DNA of 64,000 bases, taken from NCBI RefSeq assembly GCF_900091475.1, contig NZ_FMIB01000002.1:4154001-4218000 (forward strand). Reading direction: 5' to 3'. The stretch is from Micromonospora chersina (lineage in GTDB: Bacteria; Actinomycetota; Actinomycetes; Mycobacteriales; Micromonosporaceae). Shown in pieces: positions 46,008-54,989 of this stretch. Position 1 is the stretch's first letter; every line of letters starts with the position of its first letter. The notes below the pieces were generated by a model. It did no database searches, had not been told where the DNA came from, and was given only the letters and a program-made list of their open reading frames with translations. Made by a program: the position numbers and the translations under genes.

Positions 46008-47462
46008 ATGGCCAGACGGGGCTGGGGAGGATCGACCGCCGCCGCGCTCGGCGTCGCCGCCGGTACGGGCGCCGCACAGCTCGGCTTCGGCTACGGGCTC
46101 GGCATCATCAACTGGGCGCCGGCCGGCGCCGCCCGGATCGAGGCGGCCTGGGTGGCCAGCCTCGCGTGGGCGACCTGGATCTCCGCGACCTCGGTGATCG
46201 CCGGCGCGGTCTGCGCCCAGCGGCTGCGCGGCGCCGACGACGAGGAACCGGCGGGCACGCTGCCCCGGCTCGGCCTGGCGCTCGCCGCCGGGGTGGGCGC
46301 GTTGATCACCGTGCTGCTGGTGGCCGTGCCGGCCCGGGCGGCCCGGGTGCCGGCCACGTCCTCGCCGCAGGCCGTGGCCGCCGGGTACGCCGTCGCCGGG
46401 CTGGTGCTCGGGGTGCTGCTGGCGACCTGGGCGCTGCACACCAGGGCCGCGGCCGTCAACCTCGTCGCCACCACCGGCTGGCTGTGGCTCCTCGCCGTGG
46501 TCTCGGTGCTCGACGGGGTGCTCTCCGGCCGTGGCCTGACCACGGCCCAGCTCGGCATCTGGCAGATCAGCGCGGACAGCGGCCGCTTCTGGATCCGCGA
46601 CTACTTCTACTGGCCGGGGGCGCTGCTCTCGCTCGGTTCGGCACTGCTCATCGGGATCCTGGCCGCCCGCGGGGCGGTCCGCGCGCCCGAACGACGGGTC
46701 GGGGCGGCGGCCTCCGGGGCGGCCGGTCCGCTGCTTGTCGCACTGGCGTACCTGCTCGCCGTGCCGAGGCTCGCCGGGATCGCCGCCGAGCAGGTGTCGG
46801 CGCACCTGATCGCCCCGTACGCGGTGATCGCCGGGGTCGGCGGCTCGGCCCTGGTGGCCGCGCTGGCCCAGCGCGCCGACCGCCGCGCCGCCGAGCGGGC
46901 CGTCGTGAACCTGCCCCACCAGCGCACCGGTGAACCGGACCAGCTCACCGCCGACGACCCGGCGTCCACCGGCGCCGAACCGGAACCCGCGACGGAACGG
47001 CCGAGCCGCCGGTTCTTCGGTCGGCGCTCCTCCACACCGGGCGCCGAGCGTGCGGCCGTACCGGTGCCGGCCACGTCGATCGACCCGGTCGGCGAGCAGG
47101 TCACGTCGGTCGGCACGCTCCGCGAGCCGGCGACGGCGGGGCAGCGTGACGCGAGCGGCCGCACCGGATCGTCGCCGGAGGCCAGGGCAGCGGCCGGGGC
47201 CACGAGCGCGGACCTGGGCACGGGGCCGGAGCGCACCGCCGCCGGTCGACGCGGCCGGGCCGTGCCACCCCAGCGGAAGCCGGAGCCGAGCTTCCCGGCC
47301 GGCACCGGCCCGGCCGGGACGGAAGCGGACCCCGGTCGGCCGGAAACGGCGGATGGCGGGCCGGCGGGACCCGCGACGGCGGGACCGGCGGGCGACAGTG
47401 AACCGGGAAGCGGCGCCACCGCGCCGACCACCGGACCGAAGGCCCGCCGCCGCAACCGCTGA
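46008..47462 (+). CDS. Polytopic membrane protein with long disordered tail
   Basis: A 484-residue protein. The first 290 residues contain about eight membrane helices in a regular pattern (near 10-30, 45-68, 85-108, 120-138, 150-170, 200-222, 235-255, 263-285). The last 190 residues are hydrophilic, rich in Pro, Ala, Thr and Arg, and probably disordered in the cytoplasm. No transporter signature was recognised. It is divergent from the PASTA pair with a 115-base gap, suggesting shared control. The tail ends in RRRNR, just before a 21-bp minisatellite. Confidence 0.72.
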   Translation: MARRGWGGSTAAALGVAAGTGAAQLGFGYGLGIINWAPAGAARIEAAWVASLAWATWISATSVIAGAVCAQRLRGADDEEPAGTLPRLGLALAAGVGALITVLLVAVPARAARVPATSSPQAVAAGYAVAGLVLGVLLATWALHTRAAAVNLVATTGWLWLLAVVSVLDGVLSGRGLTTAQLGIWQISADSGRFWIRDYFYWPGALLSLGSALLIGILAARGAVRAPERRVGAAASGAAGPLLVALAYLLAVPRLAGIAAEQVSAHLIAPYAVIAGVGGSALVAALAQRADRRAAERAVVNLPHQRTGEPDQLTADDPASTGAEPEPATERPSRRFFGRRSSTPGAERAAVPVPATSIDPVGEQVTSVGTLREPATAGQRDASGRTGSSPEARAAAGATSADLGTGPERTAAGRRGRAVPPQRKPEPSFPAGTGPAGTEADPGRPETADGGPAGPATAGPAGDSEPGSGATAPTTGPKARRRNR

Positions 47463-47470
47463 TCGCCGCC

Positions 47471-47533
47471 ACGGCAACCGCCGCTCACCGGACGGCAACC
47501 GTCGCTCGCCGGACGGCAACCGCTGCTCGCCGA
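47471..47533. repeat. 21-bp minisatellite, three copies
   Basis: Three head-to-tail copies of a 21-bp unit beginning ACGGCAACCGCCGCTCACCG (47471-47491, 47492-47512, 47513-47533) with two to four differences between copies, starting seven bases past the stop of the membrane protein gene. Confidence 0.8.
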
Positions 47534-47676
47534 GGGCGCCGGCGCGGGCAGGGTGCCGGAGGGTGCCACCTCCCCGGCTGGCCCCCGCGACACCGGCCCG
47601 GAAGCCGCGAGGGCCTGGCATGGGTGCGCCGCCCGGAGGCGTCGGGCCTGCTCAGGTCAGCGGGAGCCGGCGGTGG

Positions 47677-49155
47677 TCAGTCGACGGGCCAGGTGTGCAC
47701 GGGCTCGTTGCCGCGTTGCAGTTCGGCGTAGCGCTGGACCATGTGGTGCAGTGCCGCGGGCCGGTCCATGCCCCGGTGCCGCTCGGCCGCCCACACCGTC
47801 TCGGTCTGCCAGACCGCGCCGTTGCGGCCGGTCCGGCAGCGCTCCTCGATGACCCCGAGCAGGTGGTCCCGCTCGGCCGGGGCGACGCCGAACCGGTCCA
47901 GCCCCTGCGCGGCGGTGGGCAGCAGCGTGTCGAGGACGAGCGTGGTGACCGGCACGTCACCGAGCCGGGGCCAGTGCACCACGGCGTCGATGCCGCGGCG
48001 GGCGGCGGCGTGGAAGTTCTCCTCGGCGGAGCTGAAGGTGAGCTGGCTCCAGATCGGCCGGTCCGACTCGGCGAGGCCGCGGGCGAGGCCGAAGTAGAAG
48101 GCCGCGTTGGCGAGCATGTCCACGACGGTCGGCCCGGCCGGCAGCACCCGGTTCTCCACCCGCAGGTGCGGGCGGCCGTCCATGATGTCGTAGACCGGGC
48201 GGTTCCAGCGGTAGACCGTGCCGTTGTGCAGGCGCAGCTCGCCGAGCTGGGGCACCCCGCCGGCGTGCAGCACCTCGACGGGGTCCTCGTCCTCGCAGAT
48301 CGGCAGCAGCGGCGGGAAGTAGCGGACGTTCTCCTCGAACAGGTCGAAGATCGAGGTGATCCAGCGCTCGCCGAACCACACCCGGGGGCGTACGCCCTGG
48401 GCCTTCAGCTCGTCGGGACGGGTGTCGGTGGCCTGCTGGAACAGGGCGATCCGGGTCTCCGCCCAGAGCTGCCGGCCGTAGAGGAACGGCGAGTTGGCGC
48501 CGACCGCCACCTGCACACCGGCGATCGCCTGCGAGGCGTTCCAGTAGTCGGCGAAGCTGTCCGGCGCGACCTGGAGGTGGAACTGGAGGCTCGTGCAGGC
48601 GGCCTCCGGCGCGATCGAGTCGGTGTGCGTACGCAGCCGCTCGACGCCGCGGATGTCCAGCTCGATGTCCTCGCCCCGGGCGCCGACGATCTGGTCGTTG
48701 AGCACGCGGTAGCGCTCGTTGGTGGAGAGGTTGTCGGCGACCAGGTGCCGCTCGGTGAGGGTGGGCAGGATGCCGACCATCACGATCTTGGCGTCGGACT
48801 TGGCGGCCCGCTCGTCGGCGCGGCTCAGGCTGCTGCGCAGGTCCTGCGCGTAGTCGGCGAAGCCGGTGCCCTCGATGAGCCGGGGCGAGGCGTTGAGCTC
48901 CAGGTTGAACTGGCCCAGCTCGGTCTGGAAGAGGGGATCGGCGATGTCGGCGAGGATCTGGTCGTTGCGCATGGCCGGCTCGGCGGCGGCGTCGACGAGG
49001 TTGAGTTCGATCTCCAGCCCGGTCATCGGCCGGTCGGCGTCGAAGCCGAAGTCGTCCAGCATCAGCGCGAACACGTCCAGACAGCGCCGGACCTTCTGCC
49101 GGTAGCGGACCCGGTCCTCGCGGGAGAAGGCGCCCTGCTCGACGTCTCTGCCCAT
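47677..49155 (-). CDS. Glutamate-cysteine ligase family 2 (GCS2) protein
   Basis: A 492-residue carboxylate-amine ligase of the GCS2 family, which couples ATP hydrolysis to peptide-like bond formation at glutamate. Family landmarks are PMTGLEIELNLVD near residue 45 (glutamates for Mg-ATP), the substrate region ELNASPRLIEG, LQFHLQVAPDSF and HLRVENRVLPAGPT. Actinomycetes use mycothiol, not glutathione, so the product may be gamma-glutamylcysteine for another pathway or a related amide. The ATG at 49155 has GGGAGGA upstream; a longer frame lacks family sequence. It is monocistronic. Confidence 0.9.
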   Translation of the reverse strand: MGRDVEQGAFSREDRVRYRQKVRRCLDVFALMLDDFGFDADRPMTGLEIELNLVDAAAEPAMRNDQILADIADPLFQTELGQFNLELNASPRLIEGTGFADYAQDLRSSLSRADERAAKSDAKIVMVGILPTLTERHLVADNLSTNERYRVLNDQIVGARGEDIELDIRGVERLRTHTDSIAPEAACTSLQFHLQVAPDSFADYWNASQAIAGVQVAVGANSPFLYGRQLWAETRIALFQQATDTRPDELKAQGVRPRVWFGERWITSIFDLFEENVRYFPPLLPICEDEDPVEVLHAGGVPQLGELRLHNGTVYRWNRPVYDIMDGRPHLRVENRVLPAGPTVVDMLANAAFYFGLARGLAESDRPIWSQLTFSSAEENFHAAARRGIDAVVHWPRLGDVPVTTLVLDTLLPTAAQGLDRFGVAPAERDHLLGVIEERCRTGRNGAVWQTETVWAAERHRGMDRPAALHHMVQRYAELQRGNEPVHTWPVD

Positions 49156-49357
49156 GTGTCCTCCCGGCGCCGGCGCCACGGAACCGTACCGTTCCGCAAC
49201 GCATTGTGAACCATTCACGTTGAGTGCGTAAGTGCGCCCCGGCCGCCGGACCGGAGGCCGGGCGCAGGTCTGCACTCCTACCCAGCCGCCCGCCGCCGCA
49301 CCGCGCTCAACCTGCGAACAACACGTGACAATTCGCACCGCCCCGCGTACGACGAAC

Positions 49358-49389
49358 GGGCCCGCGCCGTCGGGTGACGGCGCGGGCCC
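49358..49389 (-). terminator. Terminator of the YceI gene
   Basis: A 14-bp perfect stem (49358-49371 / 49376-49389) with GGGT loop, 19 bases past the YceI stop on the minus strand. Confidence 0.75.
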
Positions 49390-49408
49390 GTGGGGTCGTA
49401 CGCGGCGA

Positions 49409-49990
49409 TCAGGCCTGGCGGACGGCCTCGCCCTCGATCTCGATCTTGATCTTCTTGCCGACCAGGACGCCACCGGTCTCCAGGGCGACGTTCCAGGTCA
49501 GGCCGAAGTCCTCCCGGTCGATCTCGGTGGACGCGGAGAAGCCGAAGATGTCCTGACCGAACGGGCTGCGGCCGACGCCCTCGAACTCGACCTCCAGGTC
49601 GACCGGACGGGTCACGCCCTTGATGGTCAGCTCGCCGGAGAGGACGAACTCGTTGCCCTCGCGGGACTTCACGCCGGTGCTGCGGAACTCCAGGGTGGGG
49701 AACTGCTCGGCGTCGAGGAACTCCGGGCTGCGCAGGTGCGCGTCACGGTCGGCCTGGGCGGTGTTGATGCTGGCCGCCTGGATGGTGGCGGTCACCGCCG
49801 ACTGCATCGGGTCCTCGGCCACGGTGATGGTGGCGCTCGCCTCGGCGAACTCACCGCGTACCTTGCTGACCATCATGTGCCGGGCGACGAACCCGACGCG
49901 CTTGTGAGCCGCGTCCAGCAGGTAGGTGCCGGCGGTCGGGATGGTGAGACCCTCCCAGTCGCGGGTAACCGCTTCGGTGCTGCTGGTCAT
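49409..49990 (-). CDS. YceI-family lipid/isoprenoid-binding protein
   Basis: A 193-residue lipocalin-like YceI protein, a family that binds long polyisoprenoids or amides. The barrel is recognised by GTYLLDAAHKRVGFVARHMM, KVRGEFAEASATITV, AQADRDAHLRSPEFLDAEQFPT, GELTIKGVTRPVDLEVEF and the closing DFGLTWN. No signal peptide is present, so this member is cytoplasmic. The ATG has a strong GGAGGA site. It is divergent from a MarR regulator across 101 bases with a good promoter, so MarR control is likely. Confidence 0.94.
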   Translation of the reverse strand: MTSSTEAVTRDWEGLTIPTAGTYLLDAAHKRVGFVARHMMVSKVRGEFAEASATITVAEDPMQSAVTATIQAASINTAQADRDAHLRSPEFLDAEQFPTLEFRSTGVKSREGNEFVLSGELTIKGVTRPVDLEVEFEGVGRSPFGQDIFGFSASTEIDREDFGLTWNVALETGGVLVGKKIKIEIEGEAVRQA

Positions 49991-50041
49991 GGTGCTGTCC
50001 TCCAGGGGAGATTGTTTAGTAGCCCAACGACTGACTGAGCA

Positions 50042-50085
50042 ACTATAGCCGTAGCAATATTCCCTGTGTCAAGGACTGCTAGGAT
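50042..50085. promoter_or_regulatory. Divergent yceI / marR promoters
   Basis: On the minus strand a consensus TTGACA (complement of 50067-50072) is followed, 19 bases on, by TATAGT (complement of 50042-50047). On the plus strand TAGGAT (50080-50085) lies six bases before the MarR GTG, suggesting a leaderless transcript. The two promoters overlap, so bound MarR would affect both. Confidence 0.6.
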
Positions 50086-50091
50086 GGCAGC

Positions 50092-50595
50092 GTGGACGAG
50101 AACGTGTTCGACGATCCCCGGATCACCGCCATCGGCCTGCTCTTCGAAGCCAGCGCCGGGCTGTCGGCCCGGTTCGCCGCTCAGTTCGAGGAGCACGGCC
50201 TCTCCCCGGTCGAGTTCGAGGTGCTGATGCGGCTCACCCGGTCACCGGGTCACCAGCTGCGGATGACCGACCTCGCGGCGCAGACCTCCCTGTCCACCAG
50301 CGGCGTCACCCGCGTGGTCGACCGGATGGAGCGCGACGGCCTGCTCCGCCGCCGGGCCTGCCCCTCCGACCGACGCAGCTCGTACGCCGTGGTCACCGCC
50401 GCCGGCCTGAGCCGACTGGACGCCACCCTGCCCGGCCACCTGCGGATCATCGAGGAGTGGTTCACCGGCCAACTCGCCCCGGCCCAGCTGGAGGCGCTCC
50501 TGGACGGCCTGCGCCGGGTCCGCGACGCGGTGCACCCCGGGGCGACCGCCGGCAGCAACGAGCCCGCGCCGGCCGGGCAGTCCGCCGGCTGCTGA
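50092..50595 (+). CDS. MarR-family transcriptional regulator
   Basis: A 167-residue winged-helix regulator. The DNA-binding core is clear: LSPVEFEVLMRLTRSP, RMTDLAAQTSLSTSGVTRVVDRM as the recognition helix region, and the wing RRRACPSDRRSSYAVVT. Dimerisation helices are at both ends, with a low-complexity tail. A cysteine in the wing (RRACPSD) might sense oxidation. It is divergent from yceI, a recurring pairing, and probably represses it and itself. Confidence 0.93.
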   Translation: MDENVFDDPRITAIGLLFEASAGLSARFAAQFEEHGLSPVEFEVLMRLTRSPGHQLRMTDLAAQTSLSTSGVTRVVDRMERDGLLRRRACPSDRRSSYAVVTAAGLSRLDATLPGHLRIIEEWFTGQLAPAQLEALLDGLRRVRDAVHPGATAGSNEPAPAGQSAGC

Positions 50596-50854
50596 CCCAC
50601 CGACCCCGCCGCCCGCACCGGTGACCCGCCGGAGCGGGCCGCCGTACCCGTCGGTCACCGGCAGAAAGACCGGCAGAACCATCCGGACACCGGGTCATAC
50701 TTACCCAATGACCCAGAAATCGCTCAGCCGTGCTGGATAGGCTTCCGGGCAGCGGGGGGCACCGGGGGGTGCCGGCGCGAGCGATGCAGCGAGGGGCAAC
50801 ACCAGGGGGCTTCTTCGCTCGCGCCACCCCCGCGCCTTCGTCTCCTGCCGGGTC

Positions 50855-53629
50855 TCAGTCCCGCGGGGCAGCGCGCTCCCGGCGGGCCAGCAGCGCGTAG
50901 AGCAGTGCCTCCTCGCGAGGCAGCAGCCGGATGCCGGTGGCCCGGCAGACCCGGTCGAGCCGGTCCAGCACCCCCACCTCGCCGGTGCTCGCCGCCAGCC
51001 CGACCAGCGCCTCCACCAGGTCCCGCCGCTCCCCACCGCCGGCGAGGTCCGCCTCCGCCGTACCGTCCGGCCGCTCCCCGCCGGTGGCGTGCTCGGCCGC
51101 CGCGGTGAACCACTCCGCCGCCAGCTCCCGGTCCCCGCGGTGCAGCGCGAGATGGCCCTCGATCAACGCGCAGATCGCGTCCTCCGGCCGGGCGCTCCGG
51201 CCCTCCGGGGACGCATCCAGGTTCTCCACGGCCGGTGGCCGGCGCTGCCCCGGCACCGGGCGTGGCGGCCGCAGCTCGGCCACCATCTCCAGCGCCTCCT
51301 CCGCCCGCCCGTCGAGGGCGAGCGCCAGCCCGATCGTGCCGACCACCTGACGCCGCCGCCCCGGGTCGCCCAGCTCGACGAGCGCGCCGGCCACCCGCCG
51401 CCCCTGCTCGACCGCGTCGACGTACCGGCCTTCGAGCCGGGTCACCTCGGCCAGGGCGGCGCGGGCCATCAGGCGGAGCCGCTGCTCCCCGCACTGGGCG
51501 GCCAGCCGATCGACCGCGGCCAGGCGGCGCCGCGCGCCGGCCAGGTCCGCGGTCCGCACGTCGTGCCAGGTGAGGTGGTACTGGGCCACGGCCATCTCGC
51601 GGGCCCGGCCGTGCCGGGTGGCCAGCTCCAACGCCGCCTCGGCCTGCTCCCGGGCCTCGCCCGGAGCGCCGGCGCCGAGCAGCAGCACGCAGAGCATCGA
51701 CCGGGCCGACAGCTCCCCGGTCACCTCCCCGGCCGCCCGGAACGTGGCCAGCGCCTCCCGGGCCGCCGGCAGCTCCACACCGCCGGCGCCGTGCTCGGCG
51801 CCGAGGCGCGCCACCCCGAGCAGCGCCCAGGCCCGCAGCACCGGCGGCGCGTCGGCGGTACGCGGGTCGGCCAGCAGCCGGCGCAGCCACCGGCGCCCGG
51901 AGACGTCCCGCCCGCGCAGCCGCCACCAGCGGGGCAGCGCCGCCGCCAGGCGCAGCGCGGTCACCGGCTCGTCGTCGGCGGCGTGCGCCAGGGCGGCGGT
52001 GATGTCGCTTGTCGCCTCGTCGAGCAGGTGCACGGCCGCGGGCAGGTCCGCGCCGACCAGATTCGGCGCGGTACGGAGCACCAGCCCGGCGACGACCAGC
52101 GCATGCCGGCGGCGGATCCGGGTCAGCTCCCCCTCGACCGCGGCCTGCTCGGTCGCGAAGTCGCGGACCGCGTCCAGCAGGCGGAACCGGAACGGGCCGG
52201 CCCCCCGCACGCTGAGCATCCCGAGTTCCCGGAGCCGGTCCAGCAGCGGGACCGCGTCCCGCCGCTCGCCGCCGTCGGCGAGCAGGTCCTCGGCCAGCTC
52301 CACGGACCAGCGGTTGCGGAAGGCGGAGAGCCGGCGCAGCGCCGCCCGTTCGGTGGGCGCGAGCAGGTGGTAGCTGGTGGCCACGGCCTCGCGCAGGGTC
52401 ACCGTGCCGGCGGCGAGGTCGGCGGGCTCCCAGCCGGGGCGTACGCCGGCCAGGTCGAGGACCCGGTCGCCGTAGCGGTCGAGCAGTTCGGTGACGTCGA
52501 GGATCCGGCCGCGCGCGGCCATCAGCTCGATGGCCAGCGGCAGCCCGCCGAGGTGGCGCACCAGCGCGGCGAGCGCCGGCAGCTCGGCCCGGGTGGGCGG
52601 CTCGTGGCGCACCCGGGCGAGCCGGGCGATGAAGAGGGCCGCCGCCGGCCAGCGGGCCAGCTCCGCCGGATCGGTCGGCTCGGGACCGACCGGCGGCACG
52701 TCGAGCGGAGCGACCGGCCGGACCAGTTCGCCGGGGAGCCCCACCGGACGGCGGCCGGTGACCAGCACCCGCAGCGTCGGCGCCGCCGCGACAAGGGCGC
52801 GCAGCGCCTCGGCCACCGGCCCGGGCGCCCGCTCCACCGCGTCCACCAGCAGCAGCGCGGGCCGGTCGCCGAGCCGGCAGGAGAGGTCGGCCAACCGGTT
52901 CACGCCGAGCACGGCGACCGAGGCGGCGAGCACGTCGGCGGCGTCCGAGCCCTCGCCGACAAGCACGCCGGCCACGCCGGCCGGGTGCGCGGCGGCCGCC
53001 GCGTGGGCGACGGTGAGGGCGAGCGCGGTCTTGCCGACCCCGGCCAGCCCGACGAGGCTCACCACCGGATGCTCGGCGAGCAGGGCGCCCAGCTCGGCGA
53101 CGTCGCGGTCCCGGCCGAGCAGCGGGACCGGCTGGGGCAGCGCGATGGGCGTACCCGAATCGGTGGTGGTGGAGCCGGTGACCGGGAGGTGCCGCGCGGC
53201 CGGGCGCGGCGCGGCGGCGGCGGGACCGCTGACCGGAAGGTGGCGCGCGGCCGGACCGGGCACCGTCCCGGCGGCGTCGGGCCCGCCGCCCGACCGGTGG
53301 CTCGCCGACTGCGCGGCATCGGGATCGTCCGGCGGCAGGTGGCGCGCGGCCGCGTCGGGCACGGCGGCCGGGGCCGGGCGGGCGGCGGCCACGAACGCCT
53401 GCCGGGTCGCGCCGGTCAGGTCGAGGGCGTCGGCGAGCAGGCCGACAGTGGTGCGCTGGGGTCGGGTGGCCCGCCCCCGCTCCAGATCGCGGACGGTCCG
53501 CACGCCGACCCCGGCCCGGGCGGCCAACTCGGCCTGGGTGAGGCCGGCGGCGAGCCGGTGCCCGCGCAGCAGGTCGGGCAGCTGGGCACGGCCACCCGGG
53601 CTCCGCGAACGATCATGATCGGGAGTCAT
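50855..53629 (-). CDS. Large XRE-type ATPase regulator (AfsR/LuxR-like STAND protein)
   Basis: A 924-residue regulator. An N-terminal XRE helix-turn-helix (about residues 15-75, LPDLLRGHRLAAGLTQAELAARAG) is followed by a low-complexity linker with three ARHLP repeats. An NB-ARC type ATPase comes next (about 165-440) with Walker A GLAGVGKTA and Walker B-like ALLLVDAVE. A helical C-terminal region of about 480 residues looks like degenerate TPRs. Such STAND proteins oligomerise on a signal and switch genes on. I chose the ATG at 53629. It has no co-directional neighbour with an obvious target, and the signal is unknown. Confidence 0.87.
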   Translation of the reverse strand: MTPDHDRSRSPGGRAQLPDLLRGHRLAAGLTQAELAARAGVGVRTVRDLERGRATRPQRTTVGLLADALDLTGATRQAFVAAARPAPAAVPDAAARHLPPDDPDAAQSASHRSGGGPDAAGTVPGPAARHLPVSGPAAAAPRPAARHLPVTGSTTTDSGTPIALPQPVPLLGRDRDVAELGALLAEHPVVSLVGLAGVGKTALALTVAHAAAAAHPAGVAGVLVGEGSDAADVLAASVAVLGVNRLADLSCRLGDRPALLLVDAVERAPGPVAEALRALVAAAPTLRVLVTGRRPVGLPGELVRPVAPLDVPPVGPEPTDPAELARWPAAALFIARLARVRHEPPTRAELPALAALVRHLGGLPLAIELMAARGRILDVTELLDRYGDRVLDLAGVRPGWEPADLAAGTVTLREAVATSYHLLAPTERAALRRLSAFRNRWSVELAEDLLADGGERRDAVPLLDRLRELGMLSVRGAGPFRFRLLDAVRDFATEQAAVEGELTRIRRRHALVVAGLVLRTAPNLVGADLPAAVHLLDEATSDITAALAHAADDEPVTALRLAAALPRWWRLRGRDVSGRRWLRRLLADPRTADAPPVLRAWALLGVARLGAEHGAGGVELPAAREALATFRAAGEVTGELSARSMLCVLLLGAGAPGEAREQAEAALELATRHGRAREMAVAQYHLTWHDVRTADLAGARRRLAAVDRLAAQCGEQRLRLMARAALAEVTRLEGRYVDAVEQGRRVAGALVELGDPGRRRQVVGTIGLALALDGRAEEALEMVAELRPPRPVPGQRRPPAVENLDASPEGRSARPEDAICALIEGHLALHRGDRELAAEWFTAAAEHATGGERPDGTAEADLAGGGERRDLVEALVGLAASTGEVGVLDRLDRVCRATGIRLLPREEALLYALLARRERAAPRD

Positions 53630-53720
53630 GGGCACGAAGAGTACGGATCGGGTCGGACGCTCCACAGCCCATCGTCGGCCAGCCGACCGTCCCCTGCGGA
53701 TATCCGACAGACGGCTGAAC

Positions 53721-53745
53721 CGCCCGGGCCCGAACGGCCCGGGCG
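53721..53745 (-). terminator. Terminator of the acyl-CoA dehydrogenase gene
   Basis: A ten-bp perfect stem CGCCCGGGCC/GGCCCGGGCG with a five-base loop, immediately past the stop of the dehydrogenase on the minus strand. Confidence 0.75.
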
Positions 53746-53753
53746 GGCGCCGG

Positions 53754-54908
53754 TCACATGCCGAGGTCGCGGGCGATGATCATGCGCTGCACCTCGCTGG
53801 TGCCCTCGCCGATCTCCAGGATCTTGGAGTCCCGCCAGAAGCGGGCCACCGGGTACTCGTTCATGAAGCCGTAGCCGCCGTGGATCTGGGTGGCCTCGCG
53901 GGCGTTGTCCACCGCGATGGTGCTGGCGTGCAGCTTGGCGATGGCCGCCTGCCGCTTGAACGGCTCGCCGGCCAGCATCCGGGCGGCCGCGTCGTAGTAG
54001 GCCAGCCGGGCGGTGTGCGCCTTCATCTCCATGTCGGCGACCTTGAACTGGATCGCCTGGTACGCGCCGATCGGCCGGCCGAACGCCTGCCGCTCCTTCG
54101 CGTATTTGATCGACTCGTCGACGCAGCCCTGCGCGAGGCCGACTGCCAGGGCGGCGATGGCGATCCGCCCCTCGTCGAGGATGCGCAGGAACTGGGCGAA
54201 GCCCCGGCCGCGCTCACCGAGCAGGTTCGCCGCCGGCACCCGGCAGTCGTCGAAGGTCAGCTCGTGCGTGTCCGAGGCCGTCCAGCCGACCTTCGAGTAG
54301 CCGGGCGCCACGCTGAAACCGGGCGTGCCGGACGGGACGATGATGGTGGACAGCTCCTTGGAGCCGTCCGGCTTCGTGCCGGTGACCGCGGTGACCGTGA
54401 CCAGTGCGGTGATGTCGGTGCCGGAGTTGGTGATGAACGCCTTCGAGCCGTTGATCACCCACTCGCCGGTCGACTCGTCCAGGACTGCCCGGGTCTGGGT
54501 GCCGCCGGCGTCCGACCCGGTGCCCGGCTCGGTCAGCCCGAAGCCCGCGAGCGCCTCGCCGCTGAGCAGCTTCGGCAGCCACTGCGCCTTCTGCTCGTCG
54601 GTGCCGAACCGGTAGATCGGCATCGCGCCGAGGGAGACCGCCGCCTCGAGGGTGATGGCCACGCTGGAGTCGACCCGGGCCAGCTCCTCCAGGGCCAGGC
54701 AGAGGGCGAAGTAGTCGCCGCCCATGCCGCCGTGCTCCTCGGGGAAGGGGAGACCGAACAGGCCCATCTTGCCCATCTGGCGGATGATCTCGTACGGGAA
54801 GGTGTGCTGCTCGTAGTGCTCGGCGATGGCCGGGGCCACCACCTCGCGGGCGAAGTCCCGCACGCTCTCCCGCAGCGCCTCTTGTTCCTCGCTGAGCCGG
54901 AAGTCCAT
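53754..54908 (-). CDS. Acyl-CoA dehydrogenase, probably isovaleryl/short branched-chain
   Basis: A 384-residue flavin dehydrogenase that makes the alpha-beta double bond in an acyl-CoA and passes electrons to electron-transfer flavoprotein. Landmarks are GFGLTEPGTGSDAGGTQTRA, the FAD segment ERGRGFAQFLRILDEGRIAIAA, and the C-terminal QIHGGYGFMNEYPVARFWRDSKILEIGEGTSEVQ. The catalytic base of this group appears as the glutamate in the IGEGTSE region. Context (carboxylase, HMG-CoA lyase) points to isovaleryl-CoA in leucine breakdown. The membrane protein at 20459 is the likely route of its electrons to menaquinone. Confidence 0.94.
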   Translation of the reverse strand: MDFRLSEEQEALRESVRDFAREVVAPAIAEHYEQHTFPYEIIRQMGKMGLFGLPFPEEHGGMGGDYFALCLALEELARVDSSVAITLEAAVSLGAMPIYRFGTDEQKAQWLPKLLSGEALAGFGLTEPGTGSDAGGTQTRAVLDESTGEWVINGSKAFITNSGTDITALVTVTAVTGTKPDGSKELSTIIVPSGTPGFSVAPGYSKVGWTASDTHELTFDDCRVPAANLLGERGRGFAQFLRILDEGRIAIAALAVGLAQGCVDESIKYAKERQAFGRPIGAYQAIQFKVADMEMKAHTARLAYYDAAARMLAGEPFKRQAAIAKLHASTIAVDNAREATQIHGGYGFMNEYPVARFWRDSKILEIGEGTSEVQRMIIARDLGM

Positions 54909-54989
54909 CTGATCCTCCTGGTGGGATGCCTGTGTGGACGGCCGCCGGGCGCTTGTGACGCCGGGGTCGGGTGGTGCGGGTCGGGTGGG

